NCBI RefSeq assembly: GCF_014202905.1
Contig: NZ_JACHHY010000011.1
Location: 82,470 to 146,469, forward strand
Direction: 5' to 3'
From: Chitinivorax tropicus
GTDB lineage: Bacteria > Pseudomonadota > Gammaproteobacteria > Burkholderiales > SCOH01
DNA length: 64,000 nt
How positions within the stretch are numbered: the first letter of the stretch is position 1; every line of letters begins with the position of its first letter. The notes beneath the pieces were generated by a model. It saw only the letters and a program-made list of their open reading frames with translations. It searched no databases and was not told the origin of the DNA. Positions 36,716 to 46,560 of the stretch are shown here, in pieces. The position numbers and the translations under genes were made by a program.

Positions 36716-37357
36716 TCATTCCGCGAACAACCAAGGCTGCGTTGCCCGTCGCGCTGCTTCGAATGCCCGGATCTTGTCCGCGTGCTGCAAAGTCAGGCCA
36801 ATCTCATCCAGACCATTGAGCATGCAATGCTTGCGGTGTTCGGTGATCTCAAAGCTGAATGATGCACCCTCGGGCGTAGTGACAGTCTGTGCGGCCAGAT
36901 CGACCGACAGGCGATAACCCGTTTCCGCTTCGCAAGCATTGAATAGGCCATCCACAACCGCTGCCGGCTGCACAATGGGCAACAGGCCATTTTTGTAACA
37001 GTTGTTGAAGAAAATATCAGCGAAGCTGGGGGCGATCACCACGCGAAAGCCATAATCCTCCAAGGCCCAGGGCGCATGCTCACGGGAGCTGCCGCAGCCG
37101 AAATTTTCACGAGCGAGCAGCACCTGCGCGCCTTGATAACGCGGAAAATTCAGCACGAAATCTGGATTGAGCGGGCGACAGCTGTTGTCCATGCCAGGCT
37201 CGCCGTGATCCAGATAGCGCCATTCATCAAACAGATTGGGGCCAAAGCCCGAACGTTTGATGGATTTCAGAAACTGCTTGGGAATGATCGCGTCGGTATC
37301 GACATTGGCGCGATCGAGTGGGCACACCAGCCCGTTCAGTACCGTAAATTTTTGCAT
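36716..37357 (-). CDS. leuD: 3-isopropylmalate dehydratase small subunit
   Basis: 213-residue partner of LeuC, forming the aconitase-type isomerase of 2- to 3-isopropylmalate. The swivel-domain motifs [15 protein letters not shown] and [13 protein letters not shown] are present. It sits between the entericidin-like gene and the small membrane protein. Confidence 0.97.
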   Translation of the reverse strand: MQKFTVLNGLVCPLDRANVDTDAIIPKQFLKSIKRSGFGPNLFDEWRYLDHGEPGMDNSCRPLNPDFVLNFPRYQGAQVLLARENFGCGSSREHAPWALEDYGFRVVIAPSFADIFFNNCYKNGLLPIVQPAAVVDGLFNACEAETGYRLSVDLAAQTVTTPEGASFSFEITEHRKHCMLNGLDEIGLTLQHADKIRAFEAARRATQPWLFAE

Positions 37358-37366
37358 GCTGTCTGC

Positions 37367-37498
37367 TTATTTGTTGGCTGCGTTGCTGATCTTTTCGCCG
37401 ACTTTCTCGACATCCTTCCCAAAACCGTGGACGGTATTGCACGCCCCCAAGGCTGCCGACAAGGCGACCGCCAGAATCATCACGAGAATGGGTTTCAT
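37367..37498 (-). CDS. Entericidin-like lipoprotein between leuC and leuD
   Basis: A 43-residue lipoprotein: MKPILVMILAVALSAALGAC ends in a lipobox (LGAC, Cys20). A short mature part follows, NTVHGFGKDVEKVGEKISN, which is the EcnA/EcnB pattern. GAGGTG seven bases before the ATG sets the start. Entericidins are small membrane lipoproteins discussed as an antidote/toxin pair in enterics, but many bacteria carry one of unknown role. Placement 10 bases after leuC and 9 before leuD means it is made with the leucine enzymes. Confidence 0.85.
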   Translation of the reverse strand: MKPILVMILAVALSAALGACNTVHGFGKDVEKVGEKISNAANK

Positions 37499-37508
37499 GA
37501 TTTTCACC

Positions 37509-38918
37509 TCAACCAAACTGGCGAACATCGACAAAATGACCTGCGATGGCCGCTGCTGCTGCCATGGCTGGGCTGACCAGATGGGTACGCCCACCCTGCC
37601 CTTGCCGCCCTTCAAAGTTACGATTCGAGGTGGATGCGCAACGCTCGCCCGGCGACAGACGGTCGGCGTTCATCGCCAGACACATCGAGCAACCAGGTTC
37701 GCGCCACTCGAAACCCGCCTCGATGAAGACTGTGTGCAAGCCTTCTGCCTCGGCCTGTGCCTTCACCAGGCCAGAGCCCGGTACGATCAGCACTTGTTTG
37801 ACGTTGTCCGCCTTTTTACGGCCACGAGCAATACTGGCTGCCTCGCGCAGGTCTTCGATCCGCGAATTGGTACAGGAGCCGATGAAGACCTTGTCAATGC
37901 CAATCTGCTCAATCGGGGTGTTGGCATCCAGCCCCATGTACTTGAGCGCACGCTCAATGCTGCCGCGCTTGACCGGGTCGGCTTCCTGCTGTGGGTCTGG
38001 CACCTTGCCATCGATGGCAACCACCATCTCAGGTGATGTGCCCCAGGTGACCTGCGGTTGGATTGCCGCCGCATCCAGCTCGACTACGGTATCAAAGACG
38101 GCGTCAGCATCTGACGCCAGCGTGCGCCAATGCGCCACGGCTGCGTCCCATTGCTCGGCTGTCGGGGCAAAGGGGCGCCCCTTGATGTAGTCGATGGTGA
38201 TCTGATCCACCCCAACCATGCCAGCTCGCGCACCTGCCTCGATGGCCATATTGCACAGCGTCATGCGGCCTTCCATGGTCAGGCTGCGGATGGCCGAACC
38301 GCCAAACTCGATGGCATAGCCGGTGCCGCCTGCTGTGCCGATCTTGCCGATGATCGCCAAGGCAACGTCTTTGGCTGTCACGCCTTTACCCAATTGGCCA
38401 TCTACCCGCACCAGCATGGATCTGGATTTCTTCGCAACCAGGGTTTGCGTGGCCAGCACATGCTCGACCTCCGAGGTGCCGATACCATGTGCCAGACAGG
38501 CAAAGGCGCCATGTGTCGAAGTATGGCTGTCACCGCACACGACGGTCATGCCGGGCAAGGTGGCACCGTTTTCTGGGCCGACCACATGCACAATGCCTTG
38601 TCGCTGATCGCGGAATGGGAAGTAGGCCAGTGCGCCGACCTCACGGATGTTTTTGTCCAGTGTCTCGACCTGCTCACGTGAAATCGGGTCTTTGATGCCT
38701 TCTTCCCAGTGATCGGTCGGGGTATTGTGATCAGCAGTGGCGACAATCGATGAGATACGCCAAGGCTTGCGGGCCGCCAGCTTCAATCCTTCAAAGGCTT
38801 GTGGGCTGGTGACTTCATGAATCAGATGACGGTCGATATACAACAATACGGTACCGTCTGCTTCGGCATGCACGATGTGACTCTGCCAGAGTTTGTCGTA
38901 GAGGGTTTGTCCTGCCAT
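37509..38918 (-). CDS. leuC: 3-isopropylmalate dehydratase large subunit
   Basis: 469-residue [4Fe-4S] aconitase-family enzyme. Cluster ligands are in GSCTNSR and CSMCLAMN; substrate-site residues are in ADHNTPT and [11 protein letters not shown]. It is the first gene of the leuC-ecn-leuD-X-leuB unit. A TATAAT (minus strand, 38959-38954) lies about 35 bases upstream. No leucine leader peptide fits in that short leader. Confidence 0.97.
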   Translation of the reverse strand: MAGQTLYDKLWQSHIVHAEADGTVLLYIDRHLIHEVTSPQAFEGLKLAARKPWRISSIVATADHNTPTDHWEEGIKDPISREQVETLDKNIREVGALAYFPFRDQRQGIVHVVGPENGATLPGMTVVCGDSHTSTHGAFACLAHGIGTSEVEHVLATQTLVAKKSRSMLVRVDGQLGKGVTAKDVALAIIGKIGTAGGTGYAIEFGGSAIRSLTMEGRMTLCNMAIEAGARAGMVGVDQITIDYIKGRPFAPTAEQWDAAVAHWRTLASDADAVFDTVVELDAAAIQPQVTWGTSPEMVVAIDGKVPDPQQEADPVKRGSIERALKYMGLDANTPIEQIGIDKVFIGSCTNSRIEDLREAASIARGRKKADNVKQVLIVPGSGLVKAQAEAEGLHTVFIEAGFEWREPGCSMCLAMNADRLSPGERCASTSNRNFEGRQGQGGRTHLVSPAMAAAAAIAGHFVDVRQFG

Positions 38919-38953
38919 GGTGACGTCTGGATGTTGGGTTGGGTGAGCATTCG

Positions 38954-38959
38954 ATTATA
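38954..38959 (-). promoter_or_regulatory. Candidate -10 box of the leu operon
   Basis: A perfect TATAAT on the minus strand 35 bases before the leuC ATG. No good -35 is found at 16-18 bases, which would suit an activated promoter, such as one dependent on a LysR-type regulator. Confidence 0.4.
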
Positions 38960-39135
38960 CACAGAGTTTTATTGCCGACCAGCCACAAAAAGCGATTAAT
39001 TGTTGCTTTGCAATAACGGTGAATGCATGAGACTCTGCTGACGGAATGCCACGATCCACGCCGATTCAACCCAGGCTGAATGTGTTGCTGAGTGGTGATT
39101 CACATAGTATGCCACCCAATCAAACTGCACCCGGC

Positions 39136-40305
39136 TCAATCCGACAGCCGCAACCATCGGTAGGCTACGCACCAGCCGAGGGCTGCCGCCAACCCACACA
39201 GCGAGAAGGTGAGCGAGGCGCCACCATCCTCCCAGATCAGGCCGCCGCCCAAGCCGCCAAGCGTCCCACCCAGGCCAAAGGACACACTGATATAGAGTGC
39301 CTGCCCCCGCGCTTGGTTCCGCCCTTGGAAGAAGCGGTGCACCAGGGCAATCGATGCGGCATGATTGGTGCCAAAAGTCGCTGCATGCAGGAGCTGCGCC
39401 AACACTATCATGCCCAAGCTGCCCACACACCAGCCGATCACGACAAAGCGGACTGCCGCCAGGGCCAATCCCAGCAGAAACAGCTGCCGCAAACCAAGGA
39501 CATTCAGGATACGAGGGATGCACAGAAAGGCCAGCACCTCCACCACCACGCCCAGCGCCCACAGATAGCCGATATGGCTTTTGGCGTAACCCGCCGTCTC
39601 CAGATAGATGGAGAAGAAGGTGTAATAAGGGCCATGTGCCAAGGCCATCAGAAAATTGGCGGCAAAAAAAGCGAGCACGACAGGCTGGCGCACAATCTCA
39701 CTCAGCACTGCCGATTCGGCCTGGCCATGAGCCTGGCCCACTTCTGGGATGAGCCAAGCATACAGGGCGATCACCCCGATACAACCCAGCACCACCCATG
39801 GCACGACAGCCACGCCAACCCCATCGATCAGATGGCCTATGCCAACCGTGGACAATATAAATCCGATCGAGCCCCACAGCCGGATTGCACTATAACGGTG
39901 CGAGTCCTTGCCCAGCATACTGAGGGTAGTCGCCTCCACCAAGGGCAGGCTGGCGCACCAGAAGAAGAACAAGGCCGCCAGTGCGGCAAACAGCGTCCAG
40001 AAATGCTGATCCAACAACAACAAGCCGAAACTGGCCAAGGCGGCCAGACTCACCCCCCGGACAATGGTCGCCCGCCTGCCAGTACGATCAGACACCCAGC
40101 CCCAGAAGGTGGGTCCGACGATCCGCACTGCTTGCTGCAGCGACATGAGCACCGCAATCTGCCAAGCCGAAAAGGCCAGCGCCTGCAGGTAGAGCCCCCA
40201 ATAGACCGATATGACGCCATTGAACGCAAAATAGGCGAAGTAAAACCCAGACAACCGATACCACATGGCTGGCGTGATGCCAGAAGCAACCAGAGCAGCG
40301 CTCAT
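39136..40305 (-). CDS. MFS transporter (HcaT/nucleoside-symporter-like MFS_1_like group)
   Basis: 389 residues with about 12 membrane segments. The opening YRLSGFYFAYFAFNGVISVYWGLYLQ, the GWVSDRTGRR loop between segments 2 and 3, and the RLWGSIGF segment fit the MFS_1_like (HcaT/LacY-NupG related) group. The substrate cannot be told. Start at 40305, 42 bases past the nuclease gene, so GST, nuclease and transporter form one minus-strand run. Confidence 0.82.
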   Translation of the reverse strand: MSAALVASGITPAMWYRLSGFYFAYFAFNGVISVYWGLYLQALAFSAWQIAVLMSLQQAVRIVGPTFWGWVSDRTGRRATIVRGVSLAALASFGLLLLDQHFWTLFAALAALFFFWCASLPLVEATTLSMLGKDSHRYSAIRLWGSIGFILSTVGIGHLIDGVGVAVVPWVVLGCIGVIALYAWLIPEVGQAHGQAESAVLSEIVRQPVVLAFFAANFLMALAHGPYYTFFSIYLETAGYAKSHIGYLWALGVVVEVLAFLCIPRILNVLGLRQLFLLGLALAAVRFVVIGWCVGSLGMIVLAQLLHAATFGTNHAASIALVHRFFQGRNQARGQALYISVSFGLGGTLGGLGGGLIWEDGGASLTFSLCGLAAALGWCVAYRWLRLSD

Positions 40306-40347
40306 TGCCCCACCCCGGACAACCAAACAGACTTCACCATCATGATC

Positions 40348-40992
40348 TCATTGAGACGGGGAGTCTTCCTCAGCCGGTGCGATAGGCGTCGGCATGGCGT
40401 CGAACTCCTGCTGACGAGCGCGGCCCTTACCACGACGGAATGCCCATGGCGGCGTTGGATCGGCATCCTGCCATAACCCCCTTTTATCATCGCGCGCCTG
40501 TTGCTGCGCAAGTTGATAGCGGTCGAATTCACTGCCAGACTGCAGCTTCTTGGCGAATTGCACGTAGTGCCACGCCATTCCGTCAGACAACTGGGACAGA
40601 TTGATGTCAGTCTCCCCAAGCCAGACATGGCCAACGACACGGCCATATTTGTCGCGATCCACCACCACCACTTTGACCTGCTCGCCAAATACTTTATCTG
40701 ACAAAGCCTGTTTGGCCCGCTGACCCCAGGCCTGATTTTTTTCCGGGGCATCGATAAAGGCGAACCGGATCTTGTGCTGGGCCAGCCCCGCATCCAGCAC
40801 AGTGATGGTATCGCCGTCTGCAACCCCGACCACCTTGCCCTCGATGGCATCGCTATTGGCTTTGCCCAGCTGCGACCAACCCACCGCCAATAGCATCGAC
40901 ACCAACACCAGCACGGCATACGCCTTGCGGCGCGGGTCTTTTGAAAACAGCAGCGCCTGGACTGCATTCAGCAATTTTGCCTGGCCACGCAT
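40348..40992 (-). CDS. Staphylococcal-nuclease-like thermonuclease
   Basis: A 214-residue protein with an N-terminal membrane anchor or signal (about 24-42). The SNase domain (about 48-175) carries the catalytic motifs VADGDTITV, RFAFIDAPE and DKYGRVVGHVWL. The end is charged and Arg-rich (RRGKGRARQQ). It acts on nucleic acids, probably in the periplasm or at the membrane. It starts two bases from the stop of the upstream GST gene, so the two are coupled; a functional link is not evident. Confidence 0.88.
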   Translation of the reverse strand: MRGQAKLLNAVQALLFSKDPRRKAYAVLVLVSMLLAVGWSQLGKANSDAIEGKVVGVADGDTITVLDAGLAQHKIRFAFIDAPEKNQAWGQRAKQALSDKVFGEQVKVVVVDRDKYGRVVGHVWLGETDINLSQLSDGMAWHYVQFAKKLQSGSEFDRYQLAQQQARDDKRGLWQDADPTPPWAFRRGKGRARQQEFDAMPTPIAPAEEDSPSQ

Positions 40993-40994
40993 TG

Positions 40995-41669
40995 TTACAG
41001 CATCTTCCTGACTGATTCGATGGCCTTGTCAGCATCCTGATCACTGGGCTTCAGCTCACGCTTGATCGGCACCGCCAAGCCACGCTGCACCGCAGGCCGC
41101 GCCTCGATCTCGGCCAGCCACCGCTGCAAATGGGTCAGCCCTTCAACAGAGACCCCCGACCACTCATGGATACGCACCCATGGAAAGCTGGCAATGTCAG
41201 CGATGGAATATTCCCCTGCCAGATAGGGGCTTTGGCCCAGCCGGGTATTCAATACCTCATACAACCGGCGCGTTTCTTTCTGATAACGATCAATCGCGTA
41301 GGGAATCTTCTGCGGAGCATAACGATGGAACACATTGGCCTGCCCCTGCATGGGCCCGACACCGCCCATCTGGAACATCAGCCATTGCAACGCAAGCGAG
41401 CGTCCTTTGGTATCAGCCGGTAGCAACTGGCCTGTTTTTTCCGCCAGATAGATCAAGATGGCACCGGACTCGAATACCGCGAAATCCTCTTGCTCACGGT
41501 CGATGATGGCAGGAATCCGCCCATTGGGGTTGATCGCCAGATACCAATCCTGCTTTTGCTCCATCTCACCGAGATTCAACGCCTTGACCTGATAAGGCAT
41601 GCCGATCTCCTCCAGCATGATGGAAACCTTCTGTCCGTTTGGTGTTGCTGCCGTGTAGAGTTCGATCAT
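40995..41669 (-). CDS. Glutathione S-transferase (YfcG/Ure2p-like)
   Basis: A 224-residue cytosolic GST. The thioredoxin-fold N-terminus has [14 protein letters not shown], where Asn rather than Ser/Tyr is typical of the nu-class YfcG/YghU group with disulfide-reductase activity. NPNGRIPAI and the glutathione-binding [13 protein letters not shown] follow, then a helical C-domain. The frame continues 74 codons upstream without homology; the ATG at 41669 matches the family start. First gene of the GST-nuclease-MFS run. Confidence 0.88.
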   Translation of the reverse strand: MIELYTAATPNGQKVSIMLEEIGMPYQVKALNLGEMEQKQDWYLAINPNGRIPAIIDREQEDFAVFESGAILIYLAEKTGQLLPADTKGRSLALQWLMFQMGGVGPMQGQANVFHRYAPQKIPYAIDRYQKETRRLYEVLNTRLGQSPYLAGEYSIADIASFPWVRIHEWSGVSVEGLTHLQRWLAEIEARPAVQRGLAVPIKRELKPSDQDADKAIESVRKML

Positions 41670-42267
41670 CGCCTTGCAATTCCTTTTCTGCAGTCGTCCG
41701 ACATTATAACCACGGCCATACCAAAGCAGCAGCGCCAGTTTTGTGGATATAGGGAGCAGGTTTGAAAAGGCCGACGATGAGAAAAAACACGCTCCTCCTG
41801 CCCCCCGAGCTTTCTTAACGATCTGCCATCGACCTTTGGGCCAACCAGGCCAAATGGATGACCTTCCGCATACCAAGCTGATCCCGAACATATCGAACAG
41901 CCGCGCCCATCGGGCACCAGACGGCAGCGTGCCTGCAGGGTTTCACAAGAGCACAACGCAGTTTCTCTTCCGGCTCAAATGCAGACAGGATCGGAGCACC
42001 GCTGGCGCCCCCATTTCAAAACATGGCTGCTCTTGCACGAGTCAAAGATGCCAGTGCAATCTAGTGCGCTCGTATCCAGCCATCAGGATGAAAACGCTTG
42101 CCGGGCATACGCATGGGCCCGTCGCGCTGGGCAGGCTTTGTCGCATCATTACAGTAGGAACTTTGCCCCGGATGAACAGACCATGGGGCCGACGGAATTG
42201 GCTGCGCAGATTGATGATAATAGGAGACAGCGCTTCGAGCGCAGGAAACTCAAACCGTTATGGCGGG
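41670..42267. other. Intergenic region with no recognised gene
   Basis: About 600 bases between the GST start and the end of the secreted hypothetical gene. Plus-strand frames (one at 41979-42419, overlapping the next gene antisense) have no ribosome site or family resemblance. The stretch 42040-42250 reads fairly coding-like on the plus strand, so a decayed gene is possible, but I cannot name it. Confidence 0.4.
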
Positions 42268-42945
42268 TCATTCGAATTTATAGTCGATGCCGATCGTTGC
42301 CGACGCCTCCCACTTACCACCTGGCAACTGAAAGGCACCCGGGCTATGGGCTTGCGCTCGTTCGGAATTCTGATACTCGCGTTCCAGCATCGCATTCAAA
42401 GACGGGCTGGCGCTATTGATGCCCGCATAGCGCGGGCGCCCTACTTGTGCCATGCCGACATCAGCAACCAAGTTGATATCACCGGCTCTTGACGAAGCTC
42501 GGTTGAAATCCATGCCAAGCAGGGGGGCGATCTTGCCAATGGTGAATTGGCCGGCGGTCAAGGCAATGTCCTTCACGCCTTTGCCGAGCGTCTGCGCAAA
42601 ATTGACCAATTTGATGCCAACTGAGTGCAACGAACTTGTGAAGGGTGAGGTGCGTCCTTCTGCCACAGGGGCATCCACTACCGCAACAGGCGCCGAGGCA
42701 ACGATTTGATCCAGATGGGGAGTCAGTTCAGAATCAGGCACAGCAGCAAGTGGCTTTTCATTGGCCACCATGAAGCCTGGCAGGCGCGCGAACATATCGC
42801 GGGGAATCAGGACGGGATTACTGCGGGGCGAATCCTCGCCCCGCAGCTCCACTGGTTCGATGAGCGGGTTGCACCCCACTGGCGCAGCTGCCACCCCGGT
42901 ACTGATACCGAGCAGCACGCCGCACAGGCAGCACCGCAACTTCAT
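42268..42945 (-). CDS. Secreted hypothetical protein
   Basis: 225 residues preceded by a strong AGGAG six bases before the ATG, and a signal peptide (LRCCLCGVLLGISTGVAAA|AP). The mature protein has one Cys (in GCNPLIEP), a middle part rich in Ala, Gly and Ser, and a short terminal strand-like stretch WEASATIGIDYKFE. I do not recognise a family. The end could be a beta-strand, but there are too few strands for a barrel. It is monocistronic and divergent from hrcA. Confidence 0.7.
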   Translation of the reverse strand: MKLRCCLCGVLLGISTGVAAAPVGCNPLIEPVELRGEDSPRSNPVLIPRDMFARLPGFMVANEKPLAAVPDSELTPHLDQIVASAPVAVVDAPVAEGRTSPFTSSLHSVGIKLVNFAQTLGKGVKDIALTAGQFTIGKIAPLLGMDFNRASSRAGDINLVADVGMAQVGRPRYAGINSASPSLNAMLEREYQNSERAQAHSPGAFQLPGGKWEASATIGIDYKFE

Positions 42946-43297
42946 CGCGTCTCCTCAACAAGTGCGATTTATTAATATGTATATAGCACCGCACCACCCA
43001 AATTGGAGTGGAATTTAAACTCTAAAATTTCCACTGTCAACAATAAGTAGTTACCCGAATGGTTAAACCAATACCTTGAATCCCATCACTTTTTACTGAA
43101 CAATGTTCATCAAGGGCATTCGAGCGCTGTGCTGCCATACGACCTATCCGCCGAAAAGCCTTTCAGCACTAGGGTTTTACACAAGCCCTCATGCCATCGG
43201 CACATCTGGCACAGTTACTGATGCCACGCCAGATTATGACAATATAATGATATGTGCGGTTACAAACGTCAACCCGATTCAAATGAGTTGTGACACA
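42946..43297. other. Divergent promoter region upstream of hrcA
   Basis: About 350 bases, AT-rich at the left end. An inverted repeat AGTGGAA...TTCCACT (43007-43035) lies about 65 bases before the secreted-protein gene. A TATAAT (43243-43248) sits about 50 bases before hrcA. I looked for a CIRCE operator (TTAGCACTC-N9-GAGTGCTAA) and found none. Confidence 0.45.
43243..43248 (+). promoter_or_regulatory. Candidate -10 box of hrcA
   Basis: TATAAT in the sequence CAATATAATGATATG, 50 bases before the hrcA start. No convincing -35 at 16-18 bases, and no heat-shock (sigma-32) consensus beside it. Confidence 0.35.
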
Positions 43298-44329
43298 ATG
43301 CCAAGCATGCTGAACGAACGCTCACAAATCCTGCTCAAGACCCTGGTTGAACGCTATATTTCGGATGGTCAGCCAGTCGGCTCCCGCACCCTGTCCAAAT
43401 ATTCGTGTCTGGATCTATCTGCTGCTTCGATTCGGAATGTGATGGCCGATCTGGAGGAGATGGGGTTCATCACCAGCCCTCATACTTCCGCTGGCCGTAT
43501 CCCTACCCCGATGGGATACCGGGTCTTTGTCGATACCCTGCTGACCGTCAAGCCACTGCAGTCGGTGGAGATTCATCAGCTAGAGGAACAGCTCCACCCC
43601 GACAATCCGCAGCGGCTGATCAATTCGGCATCTCAGCTGCTCTCTGAGCTGACGCAGTTTGCGGGTGTCGTGATGTCGCCCGTGCCCAGCAATGTATTCA
43701 AACATATCGAGTTCATCCCGCTCTCGGAAAAGCGTATTTTGTTGATTCTGGTGACGCCAGAGGGTGATGTCCAAAACCGGATGCTGCTGACCGACCGAGC
43801 CTACAGCCAGCCCGAGCTGGTCATGGCCAGTAATTTCTTCAACCAGCATTTTGCTGGCAGGACTTTGGATGAGATCACGGTTTCGTTGCGAGATGAGCTG
43901 CAACAATTGCAGATCGATATCAGCATCCTGATGAAGGCCGCACTGGCGGCCAGCAACGAGACATTGAGTTCTGGCAGTCAGTATGTGATTGCAGGAGAGC
44001 GTAATCTATTGAATGTCGAGGATTTTTCCTCAAACGTCCACAGCTTGCGACGGTTGTTCGATCTGTTTGAACAGAGAACCGAGATGTTGAAGCTACTGGA
44101 AATCAGCCGATTGGCGGATGGGGTGAAGATCTACATCGGCGGGGAATCCGGGGTTGCGCCGCTGGATGAATGCTCTGTCGTCACAGCGCCCTATGAGGTG
44201 AATGGCCAGGTTGTCGGTACCGTGGGTGTCATCGGCCCGACGCGCATGGCTTACGAGCGCGTCATTCCCATCGTCGATGTCACCGCCAAGCTGCTGTCCA
44301 GTGCACTGACCACGGCCACTCAGGCATAG
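43298..44329 (+). CDS. hrcA: Heat-inducible transcription repressor HrcA
   Basis: Repressor of chaperone genes that binds the CIRCE operator and is kept active by GroE. The 343-residue protein has an N-terminal winged helix ([48 protein letters not shown]) and a C-terminal GAF-like part ending YIGGESG ... [23 protein letters not shown]. Candidate starts are the ATG at 43298 and 43307; neither has a strong ribosome site. dnaK and grpE are not adjacent. Confidence 0.95.
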   Translation: MPSMLNERSQILLKTLVERYISDGQPVGSRTLSKYSCLDLSAASIRNVMADLEEMGFITSPHTSAGRIPTPMGYRVFVDTLLTVKPLQSVEIHQLEEQLHPDNPQRLINSASQLLSELTQFAGVVMSPVPSNVFKHIEFIPLSEKRILLILVTPEGDVQNRMLLTDRAYSQPELVMASNFFNQHFAGRTLDEITVSLRDELQQLQIDISILMKAALAASNETLSSGSQYVIAGERNLLNVEDFSSNVHSLRRLFDLFEQRTEMLKLLEISRLADGVKIYIGGESGVAPLDECSVVTAPYEVNGQVVGTVGVIGPTRMAYERVIPIVDVTAKLLSSALTTATQA

Positions 44330-44372
44330 GCAACGGTTAGCAGCTCAACCGACAGGCCGATACCAATATGGC

Positions 44373-44405
44373 GTAAAAAAGCCGACACCCTGTGTCGGCT
44401 TTTCC
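44373..44405. terminator. Bidirectional terminator between hrcA and gltX
   Basis: GCCGACAC (44381-44388) and GTGTCGGC (44392-44399) form an 8-bp stem with a 3-base loop. It is flanked by A6 on the left and T4 on the right, serving the convergent pair. Confidence 0.9.
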
Positions 44406-44421
44406 TTGAGTGTCAATCTGC

Positions 44422-45804
44422 TCAAGCCATCCGCTGCAACACTGCTTCCTTACCGATCAGCGCCAACACCGCGTCAATCGACGGAGTCTGGGTGGTGCCG
44501 CATACCGTGACGCGCAATGGCATGCCCAACTGGCCCATCTTGATACCTTCCTCTTCACAGAATGGCTTGAAGAGGGTGTGAATGGACTCGGCGGTCCAGC
44601 TGTCCAGCGCCGCCAGTTTGGCCGCGAAACGCTTCATCCGGGCAGCGGATGCTTCGTCCAGATGCTTTGCGGTTTCTTCAGCGCTGGGCGTCCGCTTCTG
44701 GTAGAAATAATCACACTGACCAGCCAGCGCATTCAAATCCTGCACTCGCTCTTTCACCAAACTGATCACCGCTGCCAAAGCCGGGCCATGATCAACACCA
44801 ATGCCTTTATCCGCCAGACGCGGCGCAACCAAGTCAGCCAGCCGGTTGTCATCGGCTGCTTTCATATGCTGGGCATTCAACCACAGCAGCTTTTCCTTGT
44901 CGAAACGAGAGGGGCTGGGGCTGACACCTTCCAGGCTGAACCACTCGACAAATTGGTCCATGGTAAAGAATTCTGCATCACCATACCCCCAACCCAGACG
45001 GGCCAGATAATTGAGCAGCGCCTCAGGCAGAATGCCCATGGTGGCATACTCCACCACGCTGACTGCATCGCGCCGCTTGGACATCTTCTGCCCGTCTTCG
45101 CGCAGAATCATCGGCAGGTGGCCGTACACCGGCAGGGCTGCGCCCAGCGCCTGAAGAATATTGATCTGGCGCGGGGTGTTGTTCACATGGTCATCGCCAC
45201 GGATCACGTGGGTGATGCCCATGTCCCAGTCATCGACCACCACGCAGAAGTTGTAGGTCGGCGTGCCATCCCCACGGGCGATGATCAGGTCATCCAGCTC
45301 CTGGTTGCTGATCTCGATGCGTCCTTTTACTGCGTCATCCCACGCCACCACACCCTCCAGCGGGTTACGGAAGCGCACGACCGGCTGCACGTCAGCAGGC
45401 GGGGTCGGCAGGACCTTGCCCGCCTCTGGCCGCCAGCGGCGGTCATAGCGGGGCTTTTCGCCACGCGCCTCGGCTTCGGCGCGCATCTGATCCAGCTCTT
45501 CTTTACTGCAATAACAGTGATAGGCCGTCCCTGCCGCCAGCATATCTTGAATCACGGCCTTGTATCGGTCGAAACGATGCGTCTGGTAGAAAGGCCCCTC
45601 ATCATGCGCCAAACCCACCCATTGCATACCATCCAGAATCGCTTTGACGGATTCAGGGGTGGAACGCTCCAGATCGGTGTCTTCAATGCGCAGCACGAAG
45701 GTGCCAGCATGCTTACGGGCAAACGCCCAGGAGAACAAGGCGGTGCGGACACCACCGATGTGAAGATAGCCGGTAGGGCTGGGAGCAAAACGCGTGCGAA
45801 TCAT
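44422..45804 (-). CDS. gltX: Glutamate--tRNA ligase
   Basis: Class I aminoacyl-tRNA synthetase of 460 residues. The HIGH-type motif is at 15-18 ([11 protein letters not shown]), and KMSKR lies in [17 protein letters not shown]. The zinc-type insert YHCYC is present, as in discriminating bacterial enzymes. ATG at 45804 is preferred over a GTG two codons upstream. Monocistronic, ending at the terminator shared with hrcA. Confidence 0.97.
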   Translation of the reverse strand: MIRTRFAPSPTGYLHIGGVRTALFSWAFARKHAGTFVLRIEDTDLERSTPESVKAILDGMQWVGLAHDEGPFYQTHRFDRYKAVIQDMLAAGTAYHCYCSKEELDQMRAEAEARGEKPRYDRRWRPEAGKVLPTPPADVQPVVRFRNPLEGVVAWDDAVKGRIEISNQELDDLIIARGDGTPTYNFCVVVDDWDMGITHVIRGDDHVNNTPRQINILQALGAALPVYGHLPMILREDGQKMSKRRDAVSVVEYATMGILPEALLNYLARLGWGYGDAEFFTMDQFVEWFSLEGVSPSPSRFDKEKLLWLNAQHMKAADDNRLADLVAPRLADKGIGVDHGPALAAVISLVKERVQDLNALAGQCDYFYQKRTPSAEETAKHLDEASAARMKRFAAKLAALDSWTAESIHTLFKPFCEEEGIKMGQLGMPLRVTVCGTTQTPSIDAVLALIGKEAVLQRMA

Positions 45805-45885
45805 GATCACTGTATCGTTGCGGTAAAACGCCCGATTCTACCCGAAAACCCATACCAGCTGAAAAAGAAGGGGCAGCCGCCAACC

Positions 45886-46560
45886 CTACCCGAGCATGCC
45901 ATCTACCATATGCAACACCCGATCGGCCCGCGCGGCCAGTTCCTGATCATGGGTGACGATCACCAATGAGGTGTTCAACCGCCGATTCAAGCTGAGCATC
46001 AGCTGGTAGACCTCATTGGCGGTGTGTCGATCCAGATTGCCTGTGGGCTCGTCCGCCAGCAGACAGGCAGGCTGCGTGACCAGCGCCCGTGCGATGGCGG
46101 CACGTTGTCGCTCGCCGCCAGACAATTCGCCCGGTTTATGTGCCAGGCGATGCCCCAGGCCCACCTGCTCCAACATCTCCTTGGCCTGCCTAGTGGCGGT
46201 CTCAGCGGATTCACGTCTGATCAGCAATGGCATGGCGACATTTTCCAGTGCGGTGAACTCCGGCAACAAATGGTGGAACTGGTAGACAAAGCCCAGCGCA
46301 CGATTACGCATTTCACCTTTGCGCCGTTCATTGAGCTCGCCCAGATTCTGGCCATCGATCAGGATCTGACCACGCGTCGGGGTATCCAGCCCCCCCACCA
46401 CATGCAGGAAAGTGCTCTTCCCAGAGCCAGAAGCCCCGACGATGGCGACGATCTCGCCCCTTGCCACAGTCAGGCTGATGCCTTTCAGGACGGGCACCGG
46501 CACCTCGCCTTGCATAAAGGTCTTTTCAACCCCGGTACATTGAATGATGGGATTACTCAT
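45886..46560 (-). CDS. lolD: Lipoprotein-releasing system ATP-binding protein
   Basis: ABC ATPase of 224 residues in the LolCDE machine that passes lipoproteins from the inner membrane to LolA. Walker A is GASGSGKST (42-50), the signature is LSGGE, and Walker B is LLADEPTG. The Lol/MacB-type marker [15 protein letters not shown] is clear. The start overlaps the end of lolC by 8 bases. Only one permease gene (lolC) is present. Confidence 0.95.
   Translation of the reverse strand: MSNPIIQCTGVEKTFMQGEVPVPVLKGISLTVARGEIVAIVGASGSGKSTFLHVVGGLDTPTRGQILIDGQNLGELNERRKGEMRNRALGFVYQFHHLLPEFTALENVAMPLLIRRESAETATRQAKEMLEQVGLGHRLAHKPGELSGGERQRAAIARALVTQPACLLADEPTGNLDRHTANEVYQLMLSLNRRLNTSLVIVTHDQELAARADRVLHMVDGMLG

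Noticed and set aside
38919..38953. Leucine leader-peptide attenuator before leuC
   Set aside because: Only about 35 bases separate the candidate -10 from the ATG, leaving no room for a leader peptide and hairpins.
42946..43297. CIRCE operator upstream of hrcA
   Set aside because: I looked for TTAGCACTC and its inverted copy; only a partial AGCACT is present, without the partner half.
44410..45969. 519-codon plus-strand frame
   Set aside because: Antisense to gltX, whose class I synthetase motifs are unmistakable; the frame is open only because of GC-rich codon use.
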